Shown piece after piece: positions 1 to 10,585 of a stretch of 23,774 nt of DNA. How positions within the stretch are numbered: the stretch's first letter is position 1; each line of letters begins with the position of its first letter. Under the pieces are notes generated by a model. It did not search any database, was not told the origin of the DNA, and worked only from the letters and a program-made list of their open reading frames with translations. The translations under genes were made by a program, and so were the position numbers. The stretch comes from Larix sibirica (Eukaryota; Streptophyta; Pinopsida; Pinales; Pinaceae), in the NCBI GenBank assembly GCA_004151065.3, contig NWUY0300037492.1, forward strand, positions 20,292 to 44,065. Reading direction: 5' to 3'.

Positions 1-956
1 AACCTGAAAAGATGGCATGTCAATTTTAATCCAACACTGAAAAGTTGCAATTTCAGCACTTATGGGTTTTGTTCCCTGGTTTCCCCTTTGAGCTTTGGAC
101 GTCGAATGTGTTTGAAGGGCTAGGTAACTTATTGGGTTGGTTCATTAGGATGGAGAAAAACCTTATTTATGCGATAAATAAGAAGATGGATTCTATGCTG
201 GTGGAGTTTAATATCTCAAAAGGTTTACCTACTACTATGGACATCATCTGGAGAGACAAGGTTATCAGATAGAAATTGGATTATAAAAATATCCCTTTCA
301 TATGTTTTCATTGTCGTTGCATGGGTCACGTGAGGGAAAAATGTCCGCAACTAGTCAACAAGGAAGTGGCGTTGTCTGAGGATTCTGATATCCCTACAAA
401 CTCGGTAAAAGATGTTGCTTCATTGCCAGGTAAGTCATTTGATGAACCCTCTGTTATCTACAAAGGTGTTTCAAAAGCAAAGTTGGATTTTTATCTTTCC
501 TTGGAGAAAGCTCTGGATATGCGTCTTTCAAAAACTAAACCCTTAGCGAGGAGTCTAATTAATGATTTAAATTATGTGGATGCTTGTCCGAGTGTGACTC
601 CTCCTATTTGTCCACTCCCTGAAGGCTCCATTGAACCTGCACTTGATAAGTCTGTTGACCCATGTCATGACCCCCTTGAGGATGTTTCGATCATGAATGG
701 ATTTGAGACAAAGGAACTTCCCAATACTTGTTTAGTCGATTCCCCACCTTTGGAAAAACCAGGCTCAAATTTCAAACCCTGTGATGAATTGGTCACCTCA
801 TTGATTAGATGCATGAATGTGACAATCCGAAGGAAAAAGAAAGTAAAGGAGAAGGATTTGGGAGATACTTTCATCCCTTTGTCTAAACGTTCAAAGAATG
901 ATGATGTTAATCCTTCCATCCCTAGGACTCTTAGAGAAGATGTGATCAAAGGTTGA
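1..956 (+). pseudogene. LINE copy A ORF1 remnant (DUF4283-like region plus CCHC zinc knuckle), broken
   Basis: ORF1 of plant L1 elements encodes an RNA-binding protein that packages the element RNA. Visible here are the C-terminal part of a DUF4283-like region (the LPGFPLELWT-type motif reads FPGFPFELWT) and an intact CX2CX4HX4C zinc knuckle whose first and last Cys codons are at 303-305 and 342-344. A basic tail (RRKKKVKEKD) lies near the C-terminus. Compared with copy B there is a lost A near position 33 (frameshift), a CAG to TAG stop at 270-272, a 69-bp in-frame deletion after about 773, and a 4-bp loss near 946 that shifts the frame so translation ends at TGA 954-956. The N-terminus lies outside the window. 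Non-functional. Confidence 0.88.
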
Positions 957-960
957 CTTA

Positions 961-3900
961 ATGTCAATTCTCTCCTTTAACATCCATGGTATTGGTGGGG
1001 TTACTAAGGCTAGGGCCCTTATCAATTTCCTAAAAGCTACTAGCCTAGATTGTTTTTTTAATTCAGGAGACTATGTGTTCAGCTGCTCAGGCAATAGATT
1101 TATTCTCTAAACATTGGTCGGGGTGGCATTTTAGTGTTATGGATCCTTGTGGTCTCTCAGTAGGTTTACTGTCTCGATGGAACCCAACGACCACAACCTT
1201 CAGTACCTAAAAAATGATGGGAGGGATTCTTATGAAAGGACGGTTCCTTTATAGTGACATTAAATTGGTTATTCTTAATATGTATGCTCCTTATAAAGAT
1301 AGGGAGACATGATGGAGGGCTCTGGAAGATTCTAGTTTATTAAACACTCTGAATCTGATTGTGGCAGGTGACCTCAATTTAACTTTATCTGCAGCTGAAG
1401 TTTGGGGTTTCTCAATGCTGGTGGATCATTTGGCTGATTTCTTCAAAGGTATTTTTCATAGAGTTCATTTAGTTGATGTTTTACCCAAGAAGCTTGGTGC
1501 TACTTGGAGCAATAAGCGCTCGAGAGTTGGTTGTATAAGCAAAGACTAGATCGGTTTCTCATTGTAGAAACTATGGCGACTAAACTTTTCAGGTACAGGA
1601 CTTGGATTGAAGATTCTAATATTTCATATCACCAAGCGATTTTTTTACAGATCGATGACTTTCATAATAGCGTAAATAAACCATTTAGGTTTAATAGCAC
1701 TTGGTTAAGCAACAATGAGTTCTGTGTTTTGGTCAAAAATTATTGGAACCAGGTTGAGATCCCCTCAAAACTTAATCTGGTTGATTCTCTGATTTATAAA
1801 CTCAAAGTATTAAAGGAGAAGACAAAAGTTTGGGAGAAGTTAAAAAAAGCAAGGGACAGGGCCGATCTTATTTTGGTAAAAGACCAAATTGAGCTTCTTC
1901 ATAATCTCAATTTGAATGGCATTTTCTCTGATGAAGACAACTTGGAATTACAATTGTTATAGAATAGACTAGATGATATTTTGAAGGTGCAGGAGAGTAC
2001 ATGGAAACTTAAAAGTCGCACAATTTGGGTCGATTTGGGTGACAACAACACACTCTTCTTCCATAATTTTTCCTCACACAGGAGGAATGTGAACTCAATT
2101 TGGTCTATCAATGATAGGTATGGCAATGAGGTAACTGATCAAAATTTGATTGAGGAATTTTCCCTCAATCATTTTAAACTACATTTTGATGACACAAAGT
2201 CCTCCAACATTGAAGCTTAGCTAAATGTTTTAAAATTCTATCCATCCTTCTTTAATTTGGAAGAAGGGAATCAGGTTGGCAGAACGGTCACTTTGGAGGA
2301 AATTGTGAATGTGTTAAAGGCCTTTAAGAAAGAGAAGAGCCCTGGCCCTGATGGATGGTCAGTCGACTTGTTCCTTACGTTCATTGACATCATGGGTCCA
2401 GATTTATTGAAGATGGTTGAATTTACTAGGCTGGAAGGATGGGTTGTGGGTGGCTTGAACTCAACTTTTTTTACTCTTATTCCAAAAAGAAATAATCCAA
2501 GTACGTTTGATTATTTTAGGCCTATAGTCCTCTGTAACCTGGTGTATAAGATGATTTCAAAGATAATAGCTAATAGGTTAAAACCCCATCTCTCTAGGTG
2601 GATGACAAAAGAGCAGGTTGGCTTTCTAGAAGATAGACAGATTTTGGATGTGGTGGGTATTAACCAAGAAGTTTTGCAAACTGTAAAAAAAATAAAATCT
2701 TAATTCCTTAATCTTGAAAATTGATCTTGTAAAAACATATGATCAAGTAAATTGGGATTTTATGAAGCTGGTCCTTATGCAGATTGGGCTACCGATTATG
2801 GTTACAAATTGGATTATGGCTTGTGTCAAAATGACAAACAACTCTGTTCTTATCAATGGTAACCCCATTCCATTCGTCAAAAGTTTCAGAGGCCTACGCC
2901 AGGGCTGTCCACTTTCCCCACTTTTATTTTTGTTGGTGATAGAAGGACTTAGCCTAATGATGGGTGATACAAGGAATAAAAAATTTGTCAAAGGTGTAAA
3001 ATTTGCAACAAAAAAAAAATCTATCACACATATGTTATTTGTGGACGATGTCATCATGTTCGGATCTGACTCGATGGAGGAATGGAAGGTCATTTCAGAC
3101 ATTTTGTCCCTCTTTTGTACTGCTACAGGGATGAAAATTAGCCAGAGCAAGTCTGTGTTCATAAGTAATTTAATGGATAATCCTATCTTAAATGAGGTTT
3201 TAAATTTCCTCCCATATAATTCTACTGATTTGAATGATGGGGTTAAGTACTTGTGATATTTCATTAAAACAAACTGTTATGGTAAACAATATTGGAGATG
3301 GTTAATTGGTATATTTGAGAAGAGGATAAACTTATGGGTGCTAAAACATCTTTCTTTGGGAGGCCGTCTTATATTACTCAAATCTTTGTTGAGTAGTCTT
3401 CCAGTTTACTGGGCTTTATTGGCACAAATTCCACTTTCTATCCTGCAAAAATTAAACAACCTAATGTTCACTTTTCTTTGGTCAGGTAATAGTGAAGGGG
3501 GTCACTATCATTTGGCAAGATGGAATTCATTAGCTTTGCCATTAAAAGATGGTGGGTGGAATATAAAAAATATCTTTTGGTTCAATATTGCTTTATCTTT
3601 AAAGAGTATGTGGCGTGGTTTACTTGGTGATAATATCTGGTCTAGAATTTTACAAGCTAAATATATTAAAGTGGATCTTTACTATTGGATCAGGAAACCA
3701 CCAACAGTTGTGCGAAACGCCTCATATATCTGGAATGGATTTCAAAAAATATATCCTTGGATTAGCTCACAATTATCCTGGCAGGTAGGTTGTGGAAAAA
3801 ATGTAATTGTTGGTATTGATCCCATTTTGGGAGTCAGCGGAGATTGCAAATTATCTCTTGATCTTCGAAACCTTTTCACTAATCATGGACTTATCACTCT

Positions 3901-4581
3901 TAACCAATTTAAGAGGTCGATATTCCTGGTTCCAGACCGCTCCTATTGGTCCATGGCCTCTGATCTTGGTCTTACTAGATGCTGGAAGGAGGAATGGGAG
4001 GTTTATGTTCAGAATCTCAATATCAAAGGAATTCGTCTTAACAGGGAAAAGGACAAATTGAATTGGGCAAAAAATCCAAGTAGTGGACATGTTACATTTA
4101 GACGGGCATATCAGGAAATTGTTGAACATCATGTGGAAGGTAAAAGGAAATGGTAGTATGTGATGTTATGGAAGTGGAAAATCCCCATGAAAATCAACTG
4201 TTTTCTCTAGCTACTCTTCAACAACAGAATTCTCACTTGGGAGAATTTGATACACATGGGTAAGCATGGACCAAGTCCGTGCTTCTTATGTAGAAATGGG
4301 GTCGAGTCTATTAATCATATGTTCTTCAATGTGAATTTTCTTTGGGCGTATGGAAGGCAATATGTTCTAAACTCATGATTGATGATGAGTGGCCCAATTG
4401 GGAGTTTGATTCTGCATATCAGTTTTGGTTGAAAAAAAATAGTAATTTCAAAATTGTTCTTGGAATATTTGGCATGGATTATATGGAAAACACATAATTT
4501 GGCAATCTTTCAGGATGCCAAACCTTCTTTGAAGCAGACCTTGTTTATGTTCTGGAATCTATTCCAGCTTTATTCAAAAGA
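961..4581 (+). pseudogene. LINE copy A ORF2 remnant (AP endonuclease, reverse transcriptase, zf-RVT), broken and 3'-truncated
   Basis: ORF2 supplies the endonuclease that nicks the target and the reverse transcriptase that copies the RNA there. The start is ATG 961-963, overlapping the ORF1-type stop TAA 959-961. The endonuclease covers about 961-1660, with a QET motif near 1063 and GDLN near 1367. The SDH motif is changed to SYH at 1624-1632, losing a conserved Asp. The RT carries KSPGPDG (2335-2355), the motif A Asp (2723-2725), GLRQGCPLSP (2891-2920) and FVDD in place of the usual FADD/YADD (3038-3049). A zf-RVT CXXC lies at 4280-4291. Damage includes frameshifts before 1531 and at about 2704-2713 and stops ending at 1962, 2220, 2703, 3256 and 4156. 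From 1826 on it is identical to copy B, stops included. Confidence 0.9.
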
Positions 4582-4582
4582 N
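4582..4582. other. Single unresolved base (N), probable assembly gap or contig join
   Basis: One N falls directly after the last base shared with copy B: position 4581 corresponds to 9830 at a constant offset of 5249. The sequence after it bears no relation to what follows 9830 in copy B. The most economical reading is that two contigs were joined here. The true gap size is unknown, and the 3' end of copy A may be lost in it. Confidence 0.75.
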
Positions 4583-4978
4583 CTTTGAACTCAGCACTAG
4601 GAATCCATACTAACATATTTACATAATTTACATAATATAATTAAATACATTTCGAGATATATTGTATTTAGTAATGAACATTTTTCAATATGTATAACTG
4701 AAATTTAATTATTTAAAACTTTTTATTTTAAATAAACTTAGCATAAACGCCATAAGTAAAGTTTTTTTTAAATGATGGAGGGCATATCTCGTGTTTGAAA
4801 TAGTGCATGTATTGAAAGATCATTTTGAAATAAAATAAAAGAGAATATTTTTTTGTCATATTGAAAATTTAATGAACGAAATTACATCATGAAGTTTTAG
4901 ATTAATTATTATAGTTTTATATAACTTTAAACTTCTTAAAAAGTTATTAATAATTTGTAAAAGGTAAACTTCACAAAT
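4583..4978. other. AT-rich spacer between the two LINEs, no gene seen
   Basis: About 400 bp of AT-rich DNA without a convincing ORF or recognisable repeat. Its right end, 4966-4978, may be the left target-site duplication of LINE copy B. Because of the N at 4582, its physical linkage to copy A is uncertain. Confidence 0.6.
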
Positions 4979-4989
4979 AAATAAAAAAC

Positions 4990-6207
4990 ATTGAAGGGAC
5001 GAAGATTTCTCAGTTGGAACTGGTGGAATGGGTCAATACACATTGGACCCCTATTTTTGGTTTGTCCCTAAGAACCAGTTTATTATTGAGAGGATGGGTT
5101 GTCTTCATTTTTCCAAATTAAGAACTTATTAAATCGATTCTTGATCAGACCTGGTTGATAGAGGGTTCTTTGAACCTGAAAAGATGGCATGCCAATTTTA
5201 ATCCAAACACTGAACAGTTGCAATTTCTACACTTTTGGGTTTTGCTCCCTGGTTTCCCCTTGGAGCTTTGGACGTCGAATGTGTTTGAAGGGATGGATAA
5301 CTTATTGGGTCAGTTCATTAGGATGGAGAAAAACCTTATTTATGGGATAAATAAGAAGATGGATTCTATGCTGGTGGAGTTTAATGTCTCAAAAGGTTTA
5401 CCTACTACTGTGGACAGCATTTGGAGAGATAAGGTTATCAGACAGAAATTGGATTATAAAAATATCCCTTTCAAATGTTTTCACTGTCGTTGCATGTGTC
5501 ACGTGAGGGAGAAATGTCCACAGCTAGTCAACAAGGAAGTGGCGTTATCTGAGGATTTTGATAGCCCTACAAACTCGGTAAAAGATGTTGCTTCATTACT
5601 AGGTAAGTCATTTGATGAACCCTGTGTTTTCTACGAAGATGTTTCAAAAGCAGAGTTGGATTTTTATCTTTCCATGGAGAAAGCTCTGGATATGCGTCTT
5701 TTAAAAACAAAACCCTTAGCAAGGAGTCTAATTAATGATTTAAATTCTGCGGATGCTTGTCTGAGTGCGACTTCTCCTATTTTTCCACTCCCTGAAGGCT
5801 CCATTGAACATGCACTTGATAATCTTGTTGACCCATGTCATGACCCCCCTATGGATGTTTCGATCATGAATGGATTCGAGACAAAGGAACTTCCCAGTAC
5901 TTGTTTACCCGATTCCCCGCCGTTGGAAAAACCAAGCTCAAATTTCTTTTCAAATTCCTTACTGTCTATGAAGGGTATCGATGGTTCTCCTTTAGACATT
6001 TTTGTAGTAAACCCCAAACCCTCTGGTGAATTGGTCATCCCATCGATTAGATGCATGAATGTGACAATCCGAAGGAAAAAGAAAGTAAAGAAGAAGGATT
6101 TGGGAGATACTTTCTTCCCTTTGTCTAAATGTTTAGAGAATGATGATGTTAATCCTTCCATCCCTGGGACTCTTAGAGCAGATGTGTCTGATCAAAGATT
6201 GACTTAA
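4990..6207 (+). pseudogene. LINE copy B ORF1 (DUF4283-like plus CCHC zinc knuckle), one in-frame stop, N-terminus missing
   Basis: The frame is open from about 4990 to TAA 6205-6207 except for one stop, TAA 5119-5121. A common plant L1 ORF1 pattern is visible: a segment ending in WLIEGSLNLKRW, then LLPGFPLELWT, as in the DUF4283 family, then an intact CX2CX4HX4C knuckle with first and last Cys codons at 5476-5478 and 5515-5517. An acidic/Pro-Ser-rich stretch and a basic RRKKKVKKKD tail follow. The expected role is binding the element RNA in a ribonucleoprotein. After the internal stop, about 360 codons remain open. The N-terminal part is missing, probably by 5' truncation on insertion. The 69 bp deleted from copy A are present here at 5947-6015. 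Its stop overlaps the ORF2 start. Confidence 0.88.
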
Positions 6208-6209
6208 TG
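6205..6209 (+). promoter_or_regulatory. Overlapping ORF1 stop / ORF2 start (TAATG)
   Basis: TAA (6205-6207) ends ORF1 and ATG (6207-6209) opens ORF2 with the endonuclease start MSIISFNIHG, sharing one base. The same five bases occur at 959-963 in copy A, although ORF1 there is frameshifted and stops earlier. In the insect LINE SART1 a UAAUG junction supports coupled termination and re-initiation. That this plant element used the same mechanism is inference from the sequence alone. Confidence 0.6.
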
Positions 6210-9200
6210 TCAATTATCTCCTTTAACATCCATGGTATTGGTGGGGCTACTAAGGATAGGGCCCTTACCAATTTCCTAAAAGCTACTAGCCTAGATTTTT
6301 TTTTAAATTTGAGAGACTATGTGTTTAGCTGCTCATAAATAGATTTCTTCTCTAAACATTGGTCGGGGTGGTATTTTAGTGCTATGGATTCTTGTGGTCT
6401 CTCGGGAGATTTACTTTCTGGATGGAACCCAGTGACCATGACCTTCAATACCTACAAAAGTATGGGAGGGCTTCTTATGAAAGGATAGTTCCTTTCTAGT
6501 GACATTAACTTGGCTATTCTTAATATGTATGCTCCTTATAGAGATAGGGAGACATACTGGAGGGCTCTGGAAGCTTCTAGTTTATTAAACACTCTGAATC
6601 TGATTGTGGGAGGTGACCTAAATTTAACTTTACCTGCGGCTGAAGTTTGGGGTCCCTCAATGCTGGTGGATGATTTGGCTGATTTCTTCAAAGGTATTTT
6701 TCATAGAGTTCATTTAGTTGATGTTTTACCTAAGAAGCTTGGTGCTACTTGGAGCAATAAGCGCTCGGGAGCTGGTTGTATAAGTAAGAGACTAGATCAG
6801 TTTCTCATTACAGAAACTGTGGCTACTTAAATTTTTCAAGTACAGGACTTGGATTGAACATTCTAATATTTCAGATCACCAAGTAATTGTTTTACAGATC
6901 GATGACTTTCAGAACAAGGTAAATAAACCTTTTAGGTTTAATAGCACTTGGCTAAGAGACAATGAGTGAACTGTGTTTTGGTAAAAAATTATTGGAACCA
7001 GGTTGAGATCCCCTCAAATATTAATCCAGTTGATTCTCTGATTTATAAACTCAAAGGATTAAAGGAGAAGACAGAAGTTTGGGAGAAGTTAAAAAAAGCA
7101 AGGGACAGGGCCGATCTTATTTTGGTAAAAGACCAAATTGAGCTTCTTCATAATCTCAATTTGAATGGCATTTTCTCTGATGAAGACAACTTGGAATTAC
7201 AATTGTTATAGAATAGACTAGATGATATTTTGAAGGTGCAGGAGAGTACATGGAAACTTAAAAGTCGCACAATTTGGGTCGATTTGGGTGACAACAACAC
7301 ACTCTTCTTCCATAATTTTTCCTCACACAGGAGGAATGTGAACTCAATTTGGTCTATCAATGATAGGTATGGCAATGAGGTAACTGATCAAAATTTGATT
7401 GAGGAATTTTCCCTCAATCATTTTAAACTACATTTTGATGACACAAAGTCCTCCAACATTGAAGCTTAGCTAAATGTTTTAAAATTCTATCCATCCTTCT
7501 TTAATTTGGAAGAAGGGAATCAGGTTGGCAGAACGGTCACTTTGGAGGAAATTGTGAATGTGTTAAAGGCCTTTAAGAAAGAGAAGAGCCCTGGCCCTGA
7601 TGGATGGTCAGTCGACTTGTTCCTTACGTTCATTGACATCATGGGTCCAGATTTATTGAAGATGGTTGAATTTACTAGGCTGGAAGGATGGGTTGTGGGT
7701 GGCTTGAACTCAACTTTTTTTACTCTTATTCCAAAAAGAAATAATCCAAGTACGTTTGATTATTTTAGGCCTATAGTCCTCTGTAACCTGGTGTATAAGA
7801 TGATTTCAAAGATAATAGCTAATAGGTTAAAACCCCATCTCTCTAGGTGGATGACAAAAGAGCAGGTTGGCTTTCTAGAAGATAGACAGATTTTGGATGT
7901 GGTGGGTATTAACCAAGAAGTTTTGCAAACTGTAAAAAAAATAAAATCTTAATTCCTTAATCTTGAAAATTGATCTTGTAAAAACATATGATCAAGTAAA
8001 TTGGGATTTTATGAAGCTGGTCCTTATGCAGATTGGGCTACCGATTATGGTTACAAATTGGATTATGGCTTGTGTCAAAATGACAAACAACTCTGTTCTT
8101 ATCAATGGTAACCCCATTCCATTCGTCAAAAGTTTCAGAGGCCTACGCCAGGGCTGTCCACTTTCCCCACTTTTATTTTTGTTGGTGATAGAAGGACTTA
8201 GCCTAATGATGGGTGATACAAGGAATAAAAAATTTGTCAAAGGTGTAAAATTTGCAACAAAAAAAAAATCTATCACACATATGTTATTTGTGGACGATGT
8301 CATCATGTTCGGATCTGACTCGATGGAGGAATGGAAGGTCATTTCAGACATTTTGTCCCTCTTTTGTACTGCTACAGGGATGAAAATTAGCCAGAGCAAG
8401 TCTGTGTTCATAAGTAATTTAATGGATAATCCTATCTTAAATGAGGTTTTAAATTTCCTCCCATATAATTCTACTGATTTGAATGATGGGGTTAAGTACT
8501 TGTGATATTTCATTAAAACAAACTGTTATGGTAAACAATATTGGAGATGGTTAATTGGTATATTTGAGAAGAGGATAAACTTATGGGTGCTAAAACATCT
8601 TTCTTTGGGAGGCCGTCTTATATTACTCAAATCTTTGTTGAGTAGTCTTCCAGTTTACTGGGCTTTATTGGCACAAATTCCACTTTCTATCCTGCAAAAA
8701 TTAAACAACCTAATGTTCACTTTTCTTTGGTCAGGTAATAGTGAAGGGGGTCACTATCATTTGGCAAGATGGAATTCATTAGCTTTGCCATTAAAAGATG
8801 GTGGGTGGAATATAAAAAATATCTTTTGGTTCAATATTGCTTTATCTTTAAAGAGTATGTGGCGTGGTTTACTTGGTGATAATATCTGGTCTAGAATTTT
8901 ACAAGCTAAATATATTAAAGTGGATCTTTACTATTGGATCAGGAAACCACCAACAGTTGTGCGAAACGCCTCATATATCTGGAATGGATTTCAAAAAATA
9001 TATCCTTGGATTAGCTCACAATTATCCTGGCAGGTAGGTTGTGGAAAAAATGTAATTGTTGGTATTGATCCCATTTTGGGAGTCAGCGGAGATTGCAAAT
9101 TATCTCTTGATCTTCGAAACCTTTTCACTAATCATGGACTTATCACTCTTAACCAATTTAAGAGGTCGATATTCCTGGTTCCAGACCGCTCCTATTGGTC

Positions 9201-10359
9201 CATGGCCTCTGATCTTGGTCTTACTAGATGCTGGAAGGAGGAATGGGAGGTTTATGTTCAGAATCTCAATATCAAAGGAATTCGTCTTAACAGGGAAAAG
9301 GACAAATTGAATTGGGCAAAAAATCCAAGTAGTGGACATGTTACATTTAGACGGGCATATCAGGAAATTGTTGAACATCATGTGGAAGGTAAAAGGAAAT
9401 GGTAGTATGTGATGTTATGGAAGTGGAAAATCCCCATGAAAATCAACTGTTTTCTCTAGCTACTCTTCAACAACAGAATTCTCACTTGGGAGAATTTGAT
9501 ACACATGGGTAAGCATGGACCAAGTCCGTGCTTCTTATGTAGAAATGGGGTCGAGTCTATTAATCATATGTTCTTCAATGTGAATTTTCTTTGGGCGTAT
9601 GGAAGGCAATATGTTCTAAACTCATGATTGATGATGAGTGGCCCAATTGGGAGTTTGATTCTGCATATCAGTTTTGGTTGAAAAAAAATAGTAATTTCAA
9701 AATTGTTCTTGGAATATTTGGCATGGATTATATGGAAAACACATAATTTGGCAATCTTTCAGGATGCCAAACCTTCTTTGAAGCAGACCTTGTTTATGTT
9801 CTGGAATCTATTCCAGCTTTATTCAAAAGATGTGATAGTGACTTAGAAACTTCAAAGACTGAGATTTTTTAATAATGAGGAAAATGGTAAAGCTATTGGA
9901 TTTTTTGATGGAGCATGCTCTGATAATAAATGTGGAGCAAGATTCACAATCAATTGTGGAATGGACTTCACTCTCAAATTTCGTCTTGCATGTGGACCGG
10001 GTACAAATACGAAAGCAGAACTTTTGGGGCTATGGGGTGTCTTAAAAGTGGCTTCAATCTGTGGCATGGATTCATTAAAGATTTATGGTGACTCTTTGGT
10101 AATTATTAAGTGGGCCAACAAGCACATTCATCTTGAAAATGCCTTACTTCACCATTGGTGTCTCAGAATTTCCTATTTGTTGAACAGTTTTCCTAATCTC
10201 TCTATAGAACACACCTATAGAGAGAACAATGATGTAGCTGACTCTTTGTCCAAATAAGCTCTTGACGGTGTTCCTAGGACCCTCCACTGGGAAGAATGGG
10301 TAGATGATCAAAGGGTCCATTCTAGTTCTTATAGTTCCTTTCTTTCTAAAGCTTACTAG
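6207..10359 (+). pseudogene. LINE copy B ORF2 (AP endonuclease, reverse transcriptase, zf-RVT, RNase H), broken
   Basis: Domains in order: AP endonuclease about 6207-6900 (MSIISFNIHG start, GDLN near 6614, SDH retained at 6871-6879); RT about 7506-8505 with KSPGPDG (7584-7604), motif A Asp (7972-7974), GLRQGCPLSP (8140-8169) and FVDD (8287-8298); a thumb-like region from 8587; zf-RVT with CXXC at 9529-9540; RNase H about 9880-10257; natural end probably TAG 10357-10359. The RT catalytic acidic residues all survive. Interruptions include stops in the endonuclease part (near 6342 and 6486, and one ending at 6830), a frameshift after 6830, stops ending at 7211, 7469, 7952, 8505 and 9405, a frameshift at about 7953-7962, and TAA 10255-10257. 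The RT and RNase H lie in the same frame. From 7075 to 9830 the sequence is identical to copy A. Confidence 0.9.
9880..10359 (+). other. RNase H domain (C-terminal domain of LINE copy B ORF2)
   Basis: This is a plant L1-type RNase H (RVT_3-like) that degrades the RNA strand of RNA/DNA hybrids. The four expected acidic residues are visible: Asp in FFDGA (codon 9907-9909), Glu in KAELLG (10018-10020), Asp in YGDS (10090-10092) and Asp in NNDVADSLSK (10240-10242). A premature TAA at 10255-10257 follows SLSK, where related elements read on. The same frame then continues about 34 codons to TAG 10357-10359. Copy A lacks this domain because it ends at the N. Confidence 0.85.
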
Positions 10360-10585
10360 CTCTTTTTCTTTGTTATGATAGCTCGTGAGGAATTTTTTGT
10401 TTGTACGGGAACTGCATATGTCTACTAGTTTTTTGATACTGAATACTGATACTAAAAAAGATCAGTCATGTAATTGTATCGGTTGATATTTTTGAGTCCA
10501 GGTTATGCCTTGACGCGTGTTATGTTCTTTTTGATTTCATAGAAATAACAAAAGTACGGTTTTTTTTTCTCTGAAAAAAAAAAAA
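10360..10585 (+). other. LINE copy B 3' UTR and poly(A) tail
   Basis: Non-coding sequence between the probable ORF2 stop and a run of 12 A (10574-10585). A short T-rich stretch (10560-10568) lies just before the A run. The A run marks the 3' end expected for target-primed reverse transcription. No AATAAA signal is obvious close to the end. Confidence 0.75.

Larger units (their letters stand above)
1..4581 (+). mobile_element. LINE copy A (plant L1-type non-LTR retrotransposon), 5' end outside window, 3' end cut at an N
   Basis: This is a non-LTR retrotransposon in plus orientation, holding ORF1 remnants (zinc knuckle) followed by ORF2 remnants (AP endonuclease, reverse transcriptase, zinc-binding domain). 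It starts inside the DUF4283-like region of ORF1 at the window edge and stops abruptly at the N at 4582, so the RNase H domain, 3' UTR and poly(A) seen in copy B are missing. Upstream of 1825 it differs from copy B by several percent by eye, with indels. From 1826 to 4581 it is identical to 7075-9830. It cannot be active, because ORF1 and ORF2 carry frameshifts and stops. Family assignment rests on domain order and motifs and is firm; the clade within plant L1s is not determined. Confidence 0.93.
4979..10585 (+). mobile_element. LINE copy B (plant L1-type non-LTR retrotransposon), 5'-truncated with poly(A)
   Basis: This is the more complete of the two LINEs. The order is ORF1 (DUF4283-like, CCHC), ORF2 (AP endonuclease, RT, zf-RVT, RNase H), 3' UTR, then a run of 12 A at 10574-10585. 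Recognisable coding begins near 4990 inside ORF1, and the upstream sequence becomes AT-rich, which fits the 5' truncation common for LINEs. A possible imperfect 13/14-nt target-site duplication flanks it (4966-4978 and 10587-10600). A C-terminal RNase H of this kind is an established property of a large group of plant L1 elements. Several stops and at least two frameshifts make it inactive. The exact 5' boundary is an inference; the 3' boundary is clear. Confidence 0.92.

Noticed and set aside
2743-3264. 173-codon minus-strand ORF, repeated at 7992-8513
   Set aside because: It lies opposite the RT core of the LINEs. The RT motifs on the plus strand explain this sequence.
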